A stretch of 64,000 bases of DNA from JBGSYJ01 sp041750915 (GTDB taxonomy: Bacteria > Acidobacteriota > Thermoanaerobaculia > Gp7-AA8). The translations under genes were made by a program, and so were the position numbers. Below are positions 35,574-44,502 of the stretch, piece after piece. The stretch spans positions 1 through 64,000 of the forward strand of contig JBGSYJ010000285.1 in the NCBI GenBank assembly GCA_041750915.1, given 5' to 3'. How positions within the stretch are numbered: position 1 is the stretch's first letter; the number at the start of each line of letters is the position of its first letter. The notes under the pieces were generated by a model. It made no database searches, had not been told where the DNA came from, and saw only the letters and a program-made list of their open reading frames with translations.

Positions 35574-35762
35574 TATATGTGGCAGGGCCTTCCCAGGCCC
35601 TGCCTTCTCGGGCAGTGACGTGGTACGAGACTTGGAGCATTCATCCCTGGTCGTCGCTTCAGAACTCGTACAACCGACAAACACAAAAAAAGGCAGGGCC
35701 TCGGAGGGCCCTGCCACGTGGTGAATCCACAAGGCAGGGCCTGGGAAGGCCCTGCCACATGC
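35574..35762. repeat. Family C element copy 1 (GGCAGGGCC hairpins)
   Basis: Three GGCAGGGCC...GGCCCTGCC hairpins lie at 35581-35604, 35692-35715 and 35733-35756, and the outer two are mirrored so the whole element is also palindromic. TTGGAGCATTCATCC (35632-35646) is shared exactly with the second copy at 55739-55891. It lies between convergent genes. Confidence 0.88.
35685..35715 (-). terminator. Intrinsic terminator for the M3 peptidase gene
   Basis: Read on the minus strand, GGCAGGGCC-CTCCGA-GGCCCTGCC is directly followed by seven T residues. It lies about 50 nt beyond the stop of the M3 peptidase and belongs to the family C element. Confidence 0.8.
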
Positions 35763-35766
35763 GAAC

Positions 35767-38013
35767 TTACTGTTTGGTGCGGGTCGCGCGGGCCGGAGCG
35801 GGAGCGGGTGCCGCGCTGGTGGTTCCGCCGGACGCCGACTGCGTGTCCGCCACGAAACCGCGTTTCCGCATCAGCGCTTCGACCTCGGGGTCGCGTCCAC
35901 GGAATGCTCGGTAGCCTTCCGCCGGATCGATGGTGTTACCCACGGTGAAGATGTTGTCCCGCAGACGCTGCGAGACTGCGGTGTCGTAGGCGCCCGTTCC
36001 TTCAGTGAACGCCTCGTACGCATCTGCCGTCAGCACGTCCGACCAGAGATAGCTGTAGTAGCCGGCCGAATAGCTGTCGCTCGAGAAGAGGTGGAGGAAG
36101 TGCGGAAGTCTGTGCCGCAGCACAATCTCCTCCGGCATGTTCATCTCCGCCAGAGTCTCCCGCTCGAAGACTGCAGGATCGATCGGGCGATCACCGGCGA
36201 GGTGAAGTTTCATGTCGACGAGTGCTGCCGCCAGATACTCAGTCGTTTCAAAGCCCTGGTTGAATGTGTCAGCACGCTTGATACGATCGACGAGTGTCTG
36301 GGGAATCGGCTGTCCGGTTTCATGATGAAGCGCGAACCGCTGAAGTACTTCAGGAGTCGAGAGCCAGTGCTCGAGCAGCTGGGAGGGGAACTCGACATAG
36401 TCGCGGACCACGGCGGTGCCGGCAAGCGACGGATAGGTCACGTTCGACGACAGCCCGTGCAGGGCATGGCCGAACTCGTGAAACAGCGTCGATGCGTCGT
36501 CCCATGAGATCAGGACCGGCTCGCCTTCAGCTCCCTTCACGAAGTTCGAGTTGTTCGACACGATCGTGGTGACGGGCTGATCGAAACGCTCCTGGCTTCT
36601 GTATGCGTTCATCCATGCGCCGGATCGTTTGCCTTCCCGCGCGAAGGGGTCGAAGTACCACAGACCGACGTGGCCCCCGTTGGTCTTGTCTGTGACTTCC
36701 CAGACGCGGACTTCGGGGTGAAAGACAGGGACGTTGTCGATGGGGGTGAAGTTGAAGTTGAACAGCTCGCCCGCGACCCAGAACATGCCGTCCCGGAGGT
36801 TGTCGAGCTGGAGGTACTGCTTGACCTCGTTCTGGTCCAGGTCATAGCGCTCTTTCCGCACTTTCTCGGCGTAGTAGCGGTAGTCCCACGGTTCGATGGT
36901 GATGTTCGCCCCTTCCCGGCGGGCGAGGGCCTGCATGTCGGTGACCTCTTCCTCGACCCTCGCGATCGACGCAGGCCAGACGGCCTCCATCAGCTCGAGA
37001 GCCCGCTCGGGAGTTTTCGCCATCGTGTTCTCGACGCGCCAGTGCGCATGCGTCTCATACCCGAGGAGTTTCGCGCGCTCTGCGCGGAGCTGAAGGATCT
37101 GGCTGATGATCGCGTTATTGTTGTGCGCTCCAGGATTGTCGCCGCGGTTCACGAAGAGATTGAACGCCTGCTGGCGGAGCTCCCGGTTGTCCGAGTACGT
37201 GAGAAACGGATCCATCGATGAGCGGGTGTTGGTGATGACCCACACCTCGGGCGTTCCCTTGGCGACCGCAGCGCGCTTCGCAGCGTCGCTCACTGACTGA
37301 GGCAGCCCAGCGAGATCGGCCTCGCTTTCGATGGACAGGAACTGGTTGGTCTCGTCAGCGAGCACGTTCTGATTGAACTGTGTGAAGAGGCCTGCGAGCT
37401 GCTGGTTGATCTCGGACAGACGGGACTTCGCCGTGCTGTCGAGACGGGCACCGGCCCGCACGAAGTTGTTGTGATAGACCCAGGCGAGGCGCTGCTGCTC
37501 TGGAGTCCAGCTCGACTTCTGCGGCGAGTTGTATACGGCCTCGATGCGCCTGAAGAGCGGGTCGTTCTGCGTGATCTGATCGGAGAAGGCGGCGAGGCGC
37601 GGCTGCATCTCCCGCTCCACGACCTGGAACTCCGGCGAGTTCATGCTGGTGCTCCAGACTCCGTACGCGGTCCCGACGCGGTCGAGCGTGCGCCCCGCAC
37701 GCTCCATTGCAATGATCGTGTTCTCGAACGTGGCGGGCTCAGGGTTGCTGGCGATACGCTGGACGTCCGCGAGGTTCTCGGCCATCGCCGCCTCGAGTGC
37801 CGGCTTGAAATCCTCGACGCGTACCGCATCGAATGGTGGAACGCCGCCGTACGTACCGCCCCACTCGGCGAGCAGCGGGTTGTCACTGGTAGACGCCACA
37901 GGCGCCATCACTTCTGGTTCAGCATTCATCGTATTCACGTCCTGGTTGGTTGCGCATCCGGCGATCACGATAGCCAGGGCTATCACGCCGGAACGGGCGG
38001 AGAAGTTTCTCAT
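35767..38013 (-). CDS. M3-family peptidyl-dipeptidase (Dcp-like) lipoprotein
   Basis: A 748-residue zinc peptidase. A lipoprotein signal (IALAIVIAGC, lipid Cys20) is followed by the long helical M3 fold. The zinc motif is LFHEFGHALHGLSS (HExxH), with the third ligand Glu in the following helix (VVRDYVEFPSQLLEHW). It resembles Dcp/oligopeptidase A and would remove dipeptides from the C termini of peptides. The final about 25 residues (SASGGTTSAAPAPAPARATR) form a low-complexity tail not typical of the family. I prefer the ATG at 38013 (GAGGTG 5 nt upstream) over a GTG at 38022. An intrinsic terminator follows. Confidence 0.93.
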   Translation of the reverse strand: MRNFSARSGVIALAIVIAGCATNQDVNTMNAEPEVMAPVASTSDNPLLAEWGGTYGGVPPFDAVRVEDFKPALEAAMAENLADVQRIASNPEPATFENTIIAMERAGRTLDRVGTAYGVWSTSMNSPEFQVVEREMQPRLAAFSDQITQNDPLFRRIEAVYNSPQKSSWTPEQQRLAWVYHNNFVRAGARLDSTAKSRLSEINQQLAGLFTQFNQNVLADETNQFLSIESEADLAGLPQSVSDAAKRAAVAKGTPEVWVITNTRSSMDPFLTYSDNRELRQQAFNLFVNRGDNPGAHNNNAIISQILQLRAERAKLLGYETHAHWRVENTMAKTPERALELMEAVWPASIARVEEEVTDMQALARREGANITIEPWDYRYYAEKVRKERYDLDQNEVKQYLQLDNLRDGMFWVAGELFNFNFTPIDNVPVFHPEVRVWEVTDKTNGGHVGLWYFDPFAREGKRSGAWMNAYRSQERFDQPVTTIVSNNSNFVKGAEGEPVLISWDDASTLFHEFGHALHGLSSNVTYPSLAGTAVVRDYVEFPSQLLEHWLSTPEVLQRFALHHETGQPIPQTLVDRIKRADTFNQGFETTEYLAAALVDMKLHLAGDRPIDPAVFERETLAEMNMPEEIVLRHRLPHFLHLFSSDSYSAGYYSYLWSDVLTADAYEAFTEGTGAYDTAVSQRLRDNIFTVGNTIDPAEGYRAFRGRDPEVEALMRKRGFVADTQSASGGTTSAAPAPAPARATRTKQ

Positions 38014-38149
38014 CAGCTGCACCTCACTTTGAATGTTGGAGTCAACGGGCCGCGGATTGTCGCTGCGGCGGGGAAAGCAAGTGGAAGCAAGAATAGTACC
38101 GGACCCAGCTGGAGTGGCGAAATTGGCCGACGACAGGATCTTAAGGACT

Positions 38150-38319
38150 TGTCATCCCGAGCTCGGTTGTGCGGACGGGAGGGGCGAGGGATCTCCGGCG
38201 ATAGTACATAGTAAATTCGTCACTGGAGAGTCGACGTACGACGTGTTCTGGAGGCTACTATGTACCATCGCGAGAGATCCCTCGCCCCTCCCGCACACCC
38301 ACGCTTGCTCGGGATGACA
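38150..38319. repeat. Large palindromic element, family A copy 4
   Basis: Arms begin TGTCATCCCGAGC and end GCTCGGGATGACA. GGGAGGGGCGAGGGATCTCC on the left is answered by GAGATCCCTCGCCCCTCCC on the right, around the same GTAGTACAT core. A separate isolated tip CGGGATGACA follows at 38344-38353. It lies between two leftward genes. Confidence 0.9.
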
Positions 38320-38375
38320 TTCCGCGACTGACTGGAAACCTCTCGGGATGACACACTCGACAAAGACTGCGAACC

Positions 38376-39161
38376 TCACCCTCTCCACATTTCCAGGAAC
38401 GCTCTCACTGTGGCCGGGGCATGGCCGGCGTAATGGTTGTTCACGTAAACATGAGCCGTCACGCCGCGGTGGGTGATGGTGCGGCAGACGCCGACCCATT
38501 CGCGGAGCTCACTCGTCCGATCCTCGACGACCTCGCCCCAGACTTTTGTCTTCTTTTCGATGCCGTGCCGGTCGCCCAGCAGCCGGATGTAGGTGAAGTC
38601 GGCGGTGATCGGATCGAGCTCCAGAAGCTCGGCCGGGCGCGCCATGTAAGGATGATCGATCAGTGCCAGCGCTACGTTCCTCCCGCGGAGGAGGTCGAGA
38701 AATTCCGCACTCAGCCACCAGCGGTTGCGAATCTCGACCGCGATGGGAAACTCCCTCGGAAGCATGGGGATGAAGTCACTCAGCCGCTGCAGAAATTCGT
38801 CCTGGCGGATCTCGCCCTGGCGGAAGTACGGAAACTGGAGCAGGAGCGGTCCGAGCTTGTCGCGCAGCTCATCGGCCGCCCGGAGGAACTCAGCGAGCTC
38901 CGCGTCGCAGTTCCTGAGGAACTTCTCGTGCGTGATGGTTTTCGGGAACTTCAGTGCGAATCTGAAATTGTCAGGAGTGCTCTCGTACCACCTGCGAACG
39001 GTCGAGATGGCCGGTGTTCCGTAGAAGGAGCTGTCGATCTCGAGCGTATCGAAGTGCTGCGCGTAGAACGGCAGCATCGCAGCCGCCGTGATTCCTTCCG
39101 GATAGAAGCTGCCCTTCCAGCCTTTTGCAGTGAATGAGCAGGTACCGATGCGAAGGGTCAT
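38376..39161 (-). CDS. DUF72 (YecE-like) protein
   Basis: A 261-residue TIM-barrel-like DUF72 protein. Conserved segments include RIGTCSFTAKGWKGSFYPEG at the N terminus, FDTLEIDSSFYGTP, FRFALKFPKTITHEKFL and the late VYVNNHYAGHAPATV. The family is widespread but its biochemical function is not established. It lies downstream of the zinc-ribbon membrane gene, separated by a strong hairpin. An overlapping plus-strand ORF is a shadow. Confidence 0.92.
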   Translation of the reverse strand: MTLRIGTCSFTAKGWKGSFYPEGITAAAMLPFYAQHFDTLEIDSSFYGTPAISTVRRWYESTPDNFRFALKFPKTITHEKFLRNCDAELAEFLRAADELRDKLGPLLLQFPYFRQGEIRQDEFLQRLSDFIPMLPREFPIAVEIRNRWWLSAEFLDLLRGRNVALALIDHPYMARPAELLELDPITADFTYIRLLGDRHGIEKKTKVWGEVVEDRTSELREWVGVCRTITHRGVTAHVYVNNHYAGHAPATVRAFLEMWRG

Positions 39162-39173
39162 GGAGAAGGGAGC

Positions 39174-39205
39174 GGAGTGGCCGGAACGATCACGCCGGCC
39201 ACTCC
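39174..39205 (-). terminator. Strong hairpin between two leftward genes
   Basis: A perfect 11-bp stem (GGAGTGGCCGG and CCGGCCACTCC) with a 10-nt loop lies 23 nt past the stop of the zinc-ribbon gene and 13 nt before the DUF72 start. No T-run follows, so it may be a processing or attenuation structure rather than a classical terminator. Confidence 0.5.
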
Positions 39206-39227
39206 GGTGAGAGTTTCGCTGGTGGTC

Positions 39228-39605
39228 TCAGGGGTTGCCGCAGGTCGGGCAGACGGTCAGGCCCTCCATCCGTTTCTTGCCGCAGTTGTTGCACGGAGCA
39301 GTGACACCCTTCGGGCGGACGATGAGATAGATGATCAGACCGAGAAGGCCGAAGATCAGCACGAGCACCAGCCACAGGGCCGCGTTGTCCATTCCCCGGG
39401 CCTTTGCATCGCGGTAGACCCAGATGATTATCAGGATGTTGATCACGAGCGCCAGGAGTACGAAGATTGCGCAGCCGCCCATGGCAGCCAGCCCGGCAGC
39501 GGTCTCGACGGCGTCGGAATCTTCGTACTGTGCAATCAGGGGAAGGGCCAGACAAAGCAGCGACAGCGGCAAGAGCAGTTTCTTTCGCAAGATTGTTCTC
39601 CTCAT
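39228..39605 (-). CDS. Small membrane protein with C-terminal zinc ribbon
   Basis: A 125-residue protein. An N-terminal signal-like helix is followed by a transmembrane helix (AIFVLLALVINILIIIWVYR), the stretch DAKARGMDNAALWLVLVLIF with another helix, and a final zinc ribbon CNNCGKKRMEG...CPTCGNP. The middle resembles the PLDc_N-type two-helix module found in many small bacterial membrane proteins. No enzymatic domain is present. It is probably an inner-membrane protein with the ribbon in the cytoplasm; the function is unknown. Confidence 0.75.
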   Translation of the reverse strand: MRRTILRKKLLLPLSLLCLALPLIAQYEDSDAVETAAGLAAMGGCAIFVLLALVINILIIIWVYRDAKARGMDNAALWLVLVLIFGLLGLIIYLIVRPKGVTAPCNNCGKKRMEGLTVCPTCGNP

Positions 39606-40082
39606 CTTTTCTTCGGCGATGCAGGCCCGCGAGGGGGTAGCCCGATCGTCTTTCGCCGATTCGATTGTGGGTTGAGTGGCGGAACTTTATCGCTGTCGAA
39701 TTTTCGAATCAAGGTCATTGGCCAGAGCGGGATCCGGTTCTTTGATCTTTCCTTTCTGTCGTCAGCGAATAAGATTCGCGATATTCCGTCCAACGGTGAC
39801 TCTTTCGTGACGCTGCTCTACTTCACGCTGTTTGCGATCGGTGTGATCTTCACCGTGGTCACCTCTCTGTTCTCGGGAGGCGTTTCGGCGTCGACTCAGG
39901 GGGTGATATCGAGATCCCTACCACTTAATCAGGTCGTAAATGTCCGTATCGAAAGCGCTTCTTGACTTCCGCCACGATTGCCGGTTTGACTCATTCGGAC
40001 GCTTGCGGTAAAACGAGATCTTCCTGCACGTCGTCATTCCGGAGCCGAGCCTGCATGCTCCTGATCTGGCTCGCTCTCTCCA
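39606..40082. other. Intergenic region with a doubtful small membrane ORF
   Basis: No confident gene. One plus-strand frame (GTG at 39807, stop at 39965) would encode 52 residues with a hydrophobic core TLLYFTLFAIGVIFTVVTSL, and its first half has GC-rich third positions. It lacks a Shine-Dalgarno sequence and its second half looks non-coding. The region must also hold promoters for the two divergent flanking genes. Confidence 0.3.
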
Positions 40083-40092
40083 AGGAGGCCCG

Positions 40093-41427
40093 ATGCGTTC
40101 GTCCCGCTTGTTTGCCCTCGTCGCCGGTATCGCGCTGTTCGTCTCATCGCCCGCGCATGCGCAGTCGCTCAATCTGCGCGACATGCTCACGAACTTTCTG
40201 CTCGAAGGCGTCGTGCTAAGTCCACCGCCACCGGCGTCGGGCTTCCCCTCTCACGAAGCGCATTTCATCGGAACCGACTCACCGCAGTTCCAGGCGCTCG
40301 AGCAGTTCAACACCGCGCTCGCGCAGCAGCTCTCTTCGTTTCCGCTTGCCTCATCCGCCGGCGGGTTCACCTACGAGTACGATCCGGAGCTCGGCGTGTT
40401 CAACCGGGCATCGAACAGCTTCGGACCGGTGTATGCCGAGCGTGCGAATACGATCGGTCGAGGGAAGTTCAATTTCGGTATCAACTCGAGCCGGTTCAGC
40501 TTTGAGAGTCTTGACGATCTGTCGCTGCAGGACGGAGACGTGCGGCTCGTCTTCGCGCACATTGATGTGAATAACGACGACGATCTGACGAGGCCCTTCT
40601 TCGAGGGCGACATCATCACGGGTCAGCTCTTCATGAAGGTCGAGAGTGAGATCACGGCGTTCGTTCTGACTTATGGAGTCAACGACCGCTTAGATATCGG
40701 GGCGGCAATTCCCCTCGTGAGGGTTGACGTCGACGTGCAGTCGAACCTTCAGATCCAGCGCATCGCAACGGGGGACGACTCTCCGATTCACGTGTTCCTC
40801 AATGGAGGGACGACCGATACGGTGCGGCAAAGCGGCAGTGCCTCCGGCGTTGGAGATGTTCTGGTTCGCGCGAAGTACCGGTTGACTGATAGCCCGCGCG
40901 GCGGACTTGCTTTCGGAGCAGATCTGCGACTCCCCACCGGGGAGGATCGAGACCTCCTCGGCACAGGGGCCACGCAGTTCAAGGCGGTTGTGATCGGATC
41001 GTTGACCGCGGGCGCAGTCTCACCGCACATCAACGCCGGCTACCTTTTCTCCAGCGGGGGAGATACCGAAGTTCCCGACGAGATCGTTTACGCTGCGGGC
41101 ATCGACTGGGCCGTCCACCCGCGTATGACATTCGCCGTCGACGTGCTGGGACGCAACGTTCAGGATGCGCGGACCGTAAACGTGGAGCCTGCGACGTTCC
41201 TGGCAAACACGAATCCCGATCGGAACACACCACCAGTGCTGGTGATGCGGCAATTTCCCAGTCTGTTCACCGAGGTCGAGGACTCGAACATTGTTACGGG
41301 GTCAGTCGGTGTGAAGGTGAACCCGTTCGGGAACCTGCTCGTGACGATCAATGGACTTTTCTCGCTCAGCGGGGAGGGGCTGCAGAGCCGGTTCGCTCCT
41401 CTGATCGGACTCGATTACAGCTTCTGA
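40093..41427 (+). CDS. Outer-membrane beta-barrel protein
   Basis: A 444-residue exported protein. A signal peptide ends near PAHAQS. Alternating amphipathic strands run through most of the sequence (AFVLTYGVNDRLDIGAAIPL, VGDVLVRAKYRLTD, GLAFGADLRLPTGEDRDLLG). The C terminus ends in aromatic Phe (LIGLDYSF), as expected for BAM-inserted barrels. The pattern resembles the PF13557 meta-pathway/phenol-degradation-like transporter group. Substrate unknown. AAGGAGG directly upstream gives a strong ribosome-binding site. Confidence 0.83.
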   Translation: MRSSRLFALVAGIALFVSSPAHAQSLNLRDMLTNFLLEGVVLSPPPPASGFPSHEAHFIGTDSPQFQALEQFNTALAQQLSSFPLASSAGGFTYEYDPELGVFNRASNSFGPVYAERANTIGRGKFNFGINSSRFSFESLDDLSLQDGDVRLVFAHIDVNNDDDLTRPFFEGDIITGQLFMKVESEITAFVLTYGVNDRLDIGAAIPLVRVDVDVQSNLQIQRIATGDDSPIHVFLNGGTTDTVRQSGSASGVGDVLVRAKYRLTDSPRGGLAFGADLRLPTGEDRDLLGTGATQFKAVVIGSLTAGAVSPHINAGYLFSSGGDTEVPDEIVYAAGIDWAVHPRMTFAVDVLGRNVQDARTVNVEPATFLANTNPDRNTPPVLVMRQFPSLFTEVEDSNIVTGSVGVKVNPFGNLLVTINGLFSLSGEGLQSRFAPLIGLDYSF

Positions 41428-41436
41428 TCCGGCAGA

Positions 41437-43560
41437 TCAGCGGATCGAGGTGATCACCCAGTTTGCCCCGCGGCGAGCGAGGCTGATCGTCCTCTCTCCG
41501 CCAACGCGCTGTTCGCTGCCGGCGCGGGGAGTGGCCACTCTCGTCTCGGTTGCACGGACGGTGGCCGACTGGCCATCCCCGGAGATCTCCACGCTCCTGA
41601 TCTCGAGTGTCAGACTCTGCGATCGGAGGGAGGAGAAGCCCGATTCGATCCGTCGGCGGTCAGCTGAAGGATAGACGGAGAGGTAGGCGTCGGCGTCGAG
41701 CGCTTCCGCTGCGTTCACGTAGCGCTGGATCGCGTTCCGCACGCGCGGCTCTTCGGAGACTGTGGGACGGGGAGTATCCACAGGCGTTTCAGCCTTCTTT
41801 CTTTTCTCGAGCTCAGCCTGTGCCTGATCGCGGCGTTCCTGTTCTCTCTTCTGTCTCTCCGCCTCGGCCAGTGCGGCAGCGGCGGCAGCGGCGTTCGCAT
41901 CGTTCGTCTGCTGGACGAGTCGGCGTTTCGTTTCATCCCGTGCGGCGACTGCCGCTTCGTCGTAGATTCGCAGCGCCGAGAGAAAACTTCCGCCGGCCGC
42001 GTCCATTCTTCCTGATCTGAACTGGCTTTCGGCACGCCGTTCCGTATCTTCGGCGCGACGAAAGAGCACCGCTGCCAGGTCCCGGGCTCCCGCGCTGGCG
42101 GCCGCGGTCTTGGCAGCCAGCATCCTGATTCGTGAGCGTTCGGCGACGCTCCGCCCGGGCTCCGTTTGTGGGTTCTGTTCGGCAGCCTCTCCGACGACAG
42201 TTTCCTCGGGTGCTGTCGTCGTCGTGACGACAGTCGTCGTCTCAGGCTCGGCGGGACCGGAGGTCTCCGGCTTGACGAGAAGCGTTGCGACCGATGCAGT
42301 GTCGGAAGGCGGGGCCGAAGATGTCTCTGCCGGCTTTCGGTTCTCTACGACGTCTGCGGGCCCCTGCCTGAAGAACGTGATACCGGCGACCCCGACGATG
42401 ATCAGAAGAGCGGCGGCCCAGATCACGGGTGATGGCCGGCGGCGCTCAGCAGATGGTCCGATCACAGTCGCCCCGGAGTCCTGTGCACCGTCGACTGCGG
42501 CGGAATCGAACTCGGTAGCCTCCCCATCGTCGATCGATGCATCGATGGTCGAAGCCATCGGCATCGGGGTGTTGGATGGCTGAAAACGGCGGTTCAGCCG
42601 TTCCTGTGCGCTGGGCGTCGGCGTCGGGTGATCGGGCAGTGCGCTTTCCGATGTTGATTGCACGAGCTCCATGAATGCTGCCGCCTCGACCATGTCCGGC
42701 CTCGGGAGCTTCGCCTGACTCGATTCGAGGGTCCGGAGCAGGGTCGTCGCATCGGGAAAGCGATCGTCTCTCTTCTTCTGAAGTGCGTGGAGAACGAGTT
42801 CCCTGACGTCTTCTGAAATCCGACCTTCAGGATCCGACTCTTCGAACGGAATCGGCGGCTGGAACAGATGCGCTGCGGCGAGCTGGTGAGCGGTGTCCCC
42901 TCGGATCGGAAGTTGTCCGGTCAGCATCTGATAGAGAACGACCGCGAGGGAGTAGAGGTCGGTCCTTCCATCGAGCGGGAGCCCGTCGGACATCAGCTGC
43001 TCGGGTGACGAGTACTTGAACTTTCCGATGAAGACGCCGGTCTTGGTCACTCCGTCGTCGGCATCGAGTGCCTTGGCGATTCCGAGGTCGATCAGTTTGA
43101 CGAGAAGCCGGCCGTCGTGATCGGTGGTGAGCATGATGTTTTCCGGAGAGATGTCTCGGTGGATCACCCGTTTCCGATGGAGGTACTCGAGCGCTTCGAG
43201 ACTCTGATGTGCGATCTCGAGGGCCAGGGGCACCTCGAGCGGGCCGCTGAGCTTGATCCAGTCCGCGAGACTTACACCTTCGATGTACTCCATGACGATG
43301 TACGCCGTCATCTCCTCGTCGACGGCGTAATCGAAGATCAGACAGATATTGCGGTGCCGGACCCTGGTGATGAGCTGCGCTTCCTGGGCGAAGCGGCGCT
43401 GGAGATCGGGATTGTCCGCGCCCTGGGTGCGCATGACCTTGATGACACGGATTTCATCGAGGAGGCCATGATGCACCTTGTAGATGGCCCCCATCCCTCC
43501 TTCTCGCAGCTTGGAGAGAATGCGGTATTTCCCATCGATGAGGGTGCCGGTTTCGGGCAA
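41437..43560 (-). CDS. Membrane Ser/Thr protein kinase with C-terminal NTF2-like domain
   Basis: A 707-residue eukaryote-like kinase. The glycine loop REGGMGAIYK is near 19-28, Lys41 in RVIKVM, the catalytic loop HRDISPEN at 134-141 (Ser replacing the usual Lys) and DLG at 158-160 in place of DFG. A proline-rich linker leads to one membrane helix (VIWAAALLIIVGVAGITFF, about 378-396). An Ala/Glu-rich coiled coil with RRAEDTERRAESQFRSGRMD follows. The last about 100 residues (RNAIQRYVNAAEALDADAYL onward) look like a SnoaL/NTF2 fold outside the membrane. The start is TTG, with AGGAGG 8 nt upstream. It may relay an external cue to FHA proteins such as the one encoded nearby. Confidence 0.9.
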   Translation of the reverse strand: MPETGTLIDGKYRILSKLREGGMGAIYKVHHGLLDEIRVIKVMRTQGADNPDLQRRFAQEAQLITRVRHRNICLIFDYAVDEEMTAYIVMEYIEGVSLADWIKLSGPLEVPLALEIAHQSLEALEYLHRKRVIHRDISPENIMLTTDHDGRLLVKLIDLGIAKALDADDGVTKTGVFIGKFKYSSPEQLMSDGLPLDGRTDLYSLAVVLYQMLTGQLPIRGDTAHQLAAAHLFQPPIPFEESDPEGRISEDVRELVLHALQKKRDDRFPDATTLLRTLESSQAKLPRPDMVEAAAFMELVQSTSESALPDHPTPTPSAQERLNRRFQPSNTPMPMASTIDASIDDGEATEFDSAAVDGAQDSGATVIGPSAERRRPSPVIWAAALLIIVGVAGITFFRQGPADVVENRKPAETSSAPPSDTASVATLLVKPETSGPAEPETTTVVTTTTAPEETVVGEAAEQNPQTEPGRSVAERSRIRMLAAKTAAASAGARDLAAVLFRRAEDTERRAESQFRSGRMDAAGGSFLSALRIYDEAAVAARDETKRRLVQQTNDANAAAAAAALAEAERQKREQERRDQAQAELEKRKKAETPVDTPRPTVSEEPRVRNAIQRYVNAAEALDADAYLSVYPSADRRRIESGFSSLRSQSLTLEIRSVEISGDGQSATVRATETRVATPRAGSEQRVGGERTISLARRGANWVITSIR

Positions 43561-43695
43561 CGCGGAGGCCTCCTGAAGCGATAGCGAGCACTGGGCGGTG
43601 CCTTATTGTACGTCATGGATGGCGGATGCCCGAACCCGTCCGGCGATGACGCGAATCGTGCCGATGCTGAGGGTCTTTTGCCGGCGAACAGTGGG

Positions 43696-44199
43696 TCAGC
43701 GTGAGAGAGGATCCGCCATGAGAGCCAGCGTCGCTGTTGAGACTCGCGAGCAGGTCTGTCCAGGGGATCTGTGGCGGGACCAGCTGATTCCGCGGAGGGG
43801 CCGGTCACCGGTTCCGTCACCTTCGACCAGATGCACTGTCCCCATGCTGACGGCGATGATCGGGATTCCAATCCTCTCTGCTTCTTTTCTGTCGTGGGCA
43901 GACAGATCGCGGCAGCAGCGCGGATGGGTGTGTGCAATTGCGATCGTCCCGGGCGGGATGACTCCGCGGTGTGAGGTTTTCTGAAACTCTGCGGACTGAT
44001 TCCAGAGCTCGCAGCGGATCATGCCGTCAGAATCGCGCACGAGGAATGCCCCGACCTCAGCATGCCCGTTTCCATATCCGGATCGGGAAGCCAGGTCCGC
44101 AAGGAGCGGCATGAGCTCTTCGACGCGCAGCCGATCTTCACCATGGATGGGCGACGAGAGCAGGAGTGCGGCGATCGAGCACGCGAGCAGGATTCGCAT
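43696..44199 (-). CDS. Exported JAMM/MPN-type metalloprotease-like protein
   Basis: A 167-residue protein with a signal peptide (MRILLACSIAALLLSSPIHG). The complete JAMM zinc signature is present: Glu48 (HAEVGAFLV), then His90-x-His92 followed by seven residues and Ser100-xx-Asp103 in HTHPRCCRDLSAHD. In the JAMM family this set binds zinc and activates water for isopeptide or peptide hydrolysis. An exported bacterial version is unusual, and its substrate is probably a periplasmic or secreted protein or peptide. It lies between the kinase gene and the winged-helix/FHA gene. The start lacks a clear Shine-Dalgarno sequence. Confidence 0.75.
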   Translation of the reverse strand: MRILLACSIAALLLSSPIHGEDRLRVEELMPLLADLASRSGYGNGHAEVGAFLVRDSDGMIRCELWNQSAEFQKTSHRGVIPPGTIAIAHTHPRCCRDLSAHDRKEAERIGIPIIAVSMGTVHLVEGDGTGDRPLRGISWSRHRSPGQTCSRVSTATLALMADPLSR

Positions 44200-44300
44200 G
44201 CATCGAATCTGCGGCGCGCGTCGCTCGTGGTCGCAGGCAAACCCTAAGAGAACCGTAGGAATACGGTGGGATCAGGTGGAGGGGGATTTAGAATGGGGGA

Positions 44301-44496
<196 letters not shown>

Positions 44497-44502
44497 AGCC
44501 AT

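Noticed and set aside
38421..39137. Plus-strand ORF over the DUF72 gene
   Set aside because: DUF72 conservation on the minus strand is clear; this is its shadow.
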